5,531 bases of DNA. Origin: Flavobacterium sp. (GTDB lineage: Bacteria; Bacteroidota; Bacteroidia; Flavobacteriales; Flavobacteriaceae). The translations under genes were made by a program, and so were the position numbers. The notes beneath the pieces were generated by a model, which made no database searches, was not told where the DNA came from, and saw only the letters and a list, made by a program, of their open reading frames with translations. The first letter of the stretch is position 1, and each line of letters opens with the position of its first letter. This document shows positions 4,884 to 5,531 of this stretch, piece after piece. The DNA lies in assembly GCA_024709705.1 (NCBI GenBank), contig JANJWE010000128.1:1-5531 (forward strand). The letters run 5' to 3'.

Positions 4884-5531
4884 ATGAGTACTATTGTTGC
4901 AATTGTGGGAAGGCCAAATGTGGGGAAATCTACCCTTTTTAATCGGTTAATCAAAAGAAGAGAGGCGATTGTAGATTCGGTAAGTGGCGTTACCCGCGAT
5001 CGAAATTACGGAAAAAGTGAGTGGAACGGAAAGGAATTTTCGGTAATTGATACCGGTGGGTATATCAAAGGCTCGGATGATATTTTTGAAGGCGAGATTC
5101 GCAAACAAGTAGAATTGGCCATTGATGAAGCCGATGTTATTATGTTTGTAGTAGATGTTGAGGAAGGCATTACCCCAATGGATGATGAAGTAGCCAAATT
5201 GTTGCGTAAAATTACAAAACCGGTTTTGGTAGTTGTAAACAAAGTAGATAATGCCATGCGTGAGAAGGATGCCTATGAGTTTTACAATTTAGGCTTAGGC
5301 GACTACTACACCATTTCGGGAACTTCAGGAAGTGGAACCGGGGAACTATTGGATAAACTGGTAGAAGTATTTCCCAATAAACCCGAACCTACACAAGAAG
5401 AAATAGAATTGCCCCGTTTTGCCGTGGTGGGAAGACCCAATGCCGGGAAGTCCAGTTTTATCAATGCCTTAATAGGAGAAGATCGTTATATTGTAACCGA
5501 TATTGCCGGTACTACTCGAGATGCTATAGAT
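4884..5531 (+). CDS. der: GTPase Der (EngA), 50S assembly factor, N-terminal half
   Basis: The first 216 codons of a gene cut by the window edge; full Der proteins have about 435-490 residues. Der is the only known bacterial GTPase with two tandem GTPase domains followed by a KH-like domain, and it acts in 50S subunit maturation. Domain 1 has G1 GRPNVGKST (9-17), G2 Thr37 in GVTRDR, G3 DTGG (56-59), and G4 NKVD (119-122). The G5 position reads S-G-T (145-147) where many relatives have S-A. After an acidic linker (about 165-177), domain 2 begins '[15 protein letters not shown]' with its G1 at 183-191 and the '[10 protein letters not shown]' switch at 207-216. The rest of domain 2 and the KH-like domain lie beyond the window. 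The ATG at 4884 directly precedes the canonical [15 protein letters not shown] start and follows a short leader. The upstream membrane-protein gene is divergent, so der is transcribed from its own promoter. Confidence 0.98.
   Translation, partial: MSTIVAIVGRPNVGKSTLFNRLIKRREAIVDSVSGVTRDRNYGKSEWNGKEFSVIDTGGYIKGSDDIFEGEIRKQVELAIDEADVIMFVVDVEEGITPMDDEVAKLLRKITKPVLVVVNKVDNAMREKDAYEFYNLGLGDYYTISGTSGSGTGELLDKLVEVFPNKPEPTQEEIELPRFAVVGRPNAGKSSFINALIGEDRYIVTDIAGTTRDAID

Noticed and set aside
5006..5257. Leftward open frame inside der
   Set aside because: It is antisense to Der domain 1, which has intact GTPase motifs; the Ser/Thr-rich product is a typical shadow.

Overview
The window looks like ordinary chromosomal DNA from a member of the Bacteroidota, probably of the Flavobacteriia or a related class. 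Three things point there. Several genes are preceded by the phylum's promoter form (TAnnTTTG about 20 bases upstream of the ATG, sometimes with a TTTG about 20 bases further up) and lack Shine-Dalgarno sites. The isocitrate dehydrogenase is of the long type with an extra C-terminal domain. The secreted TonB-like protein carries the 'PVFPGCE' signature common in that phylum. No mobile element, CRISPR array, tRNA or rRNA was recognised.

Layout. On the left, three genes read leftward: icd (1481-2917), a secreted protein with a TonB-like C-terminal domain (86-1099), and, starting 10 bases after that gene's stop, the first 25 codons of a probable DNA alkylation repair protein that leaves the window at base 1. 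icd is separated from the TonB-like gene by 381 bases. These hold a possible hairpin terminator, an 11-bp tandem repeat with phased GGG tracts, and a good promoter. On the right, era (3276-4160) and der (4884 to the window end) read rightward. A leftward gene for a two-helix membrane protein of unknown function (4217-4714) sits between them. der is cut by the window edge at codon 216, inside its second GTPase domain.

Function. Era and Der are both GTPases of ribosome assembly (30S and 50S respectively). Their putative promoters share 14 of 15 bases, which suggests parallel expression. Isocitrate dehydrogenase is a central TCA-cycle enzyme. The divergent icd/era spacer contains an 11-bp perfect inverted repeat around a 3-base centre, the most operator-like element in the window. 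The TonB-like gene and the alkylation repair gene are probably cotranscribed, but nothing in the sequence shows a functional link.

No clearly new biological system is visible. The items most worth a second look are the icd/era palindrome, the phased G-tract repeat, the two-domain TonB-like protein, and the unknown membrane protein lodged between two ribosome-assembly GTPase genes.
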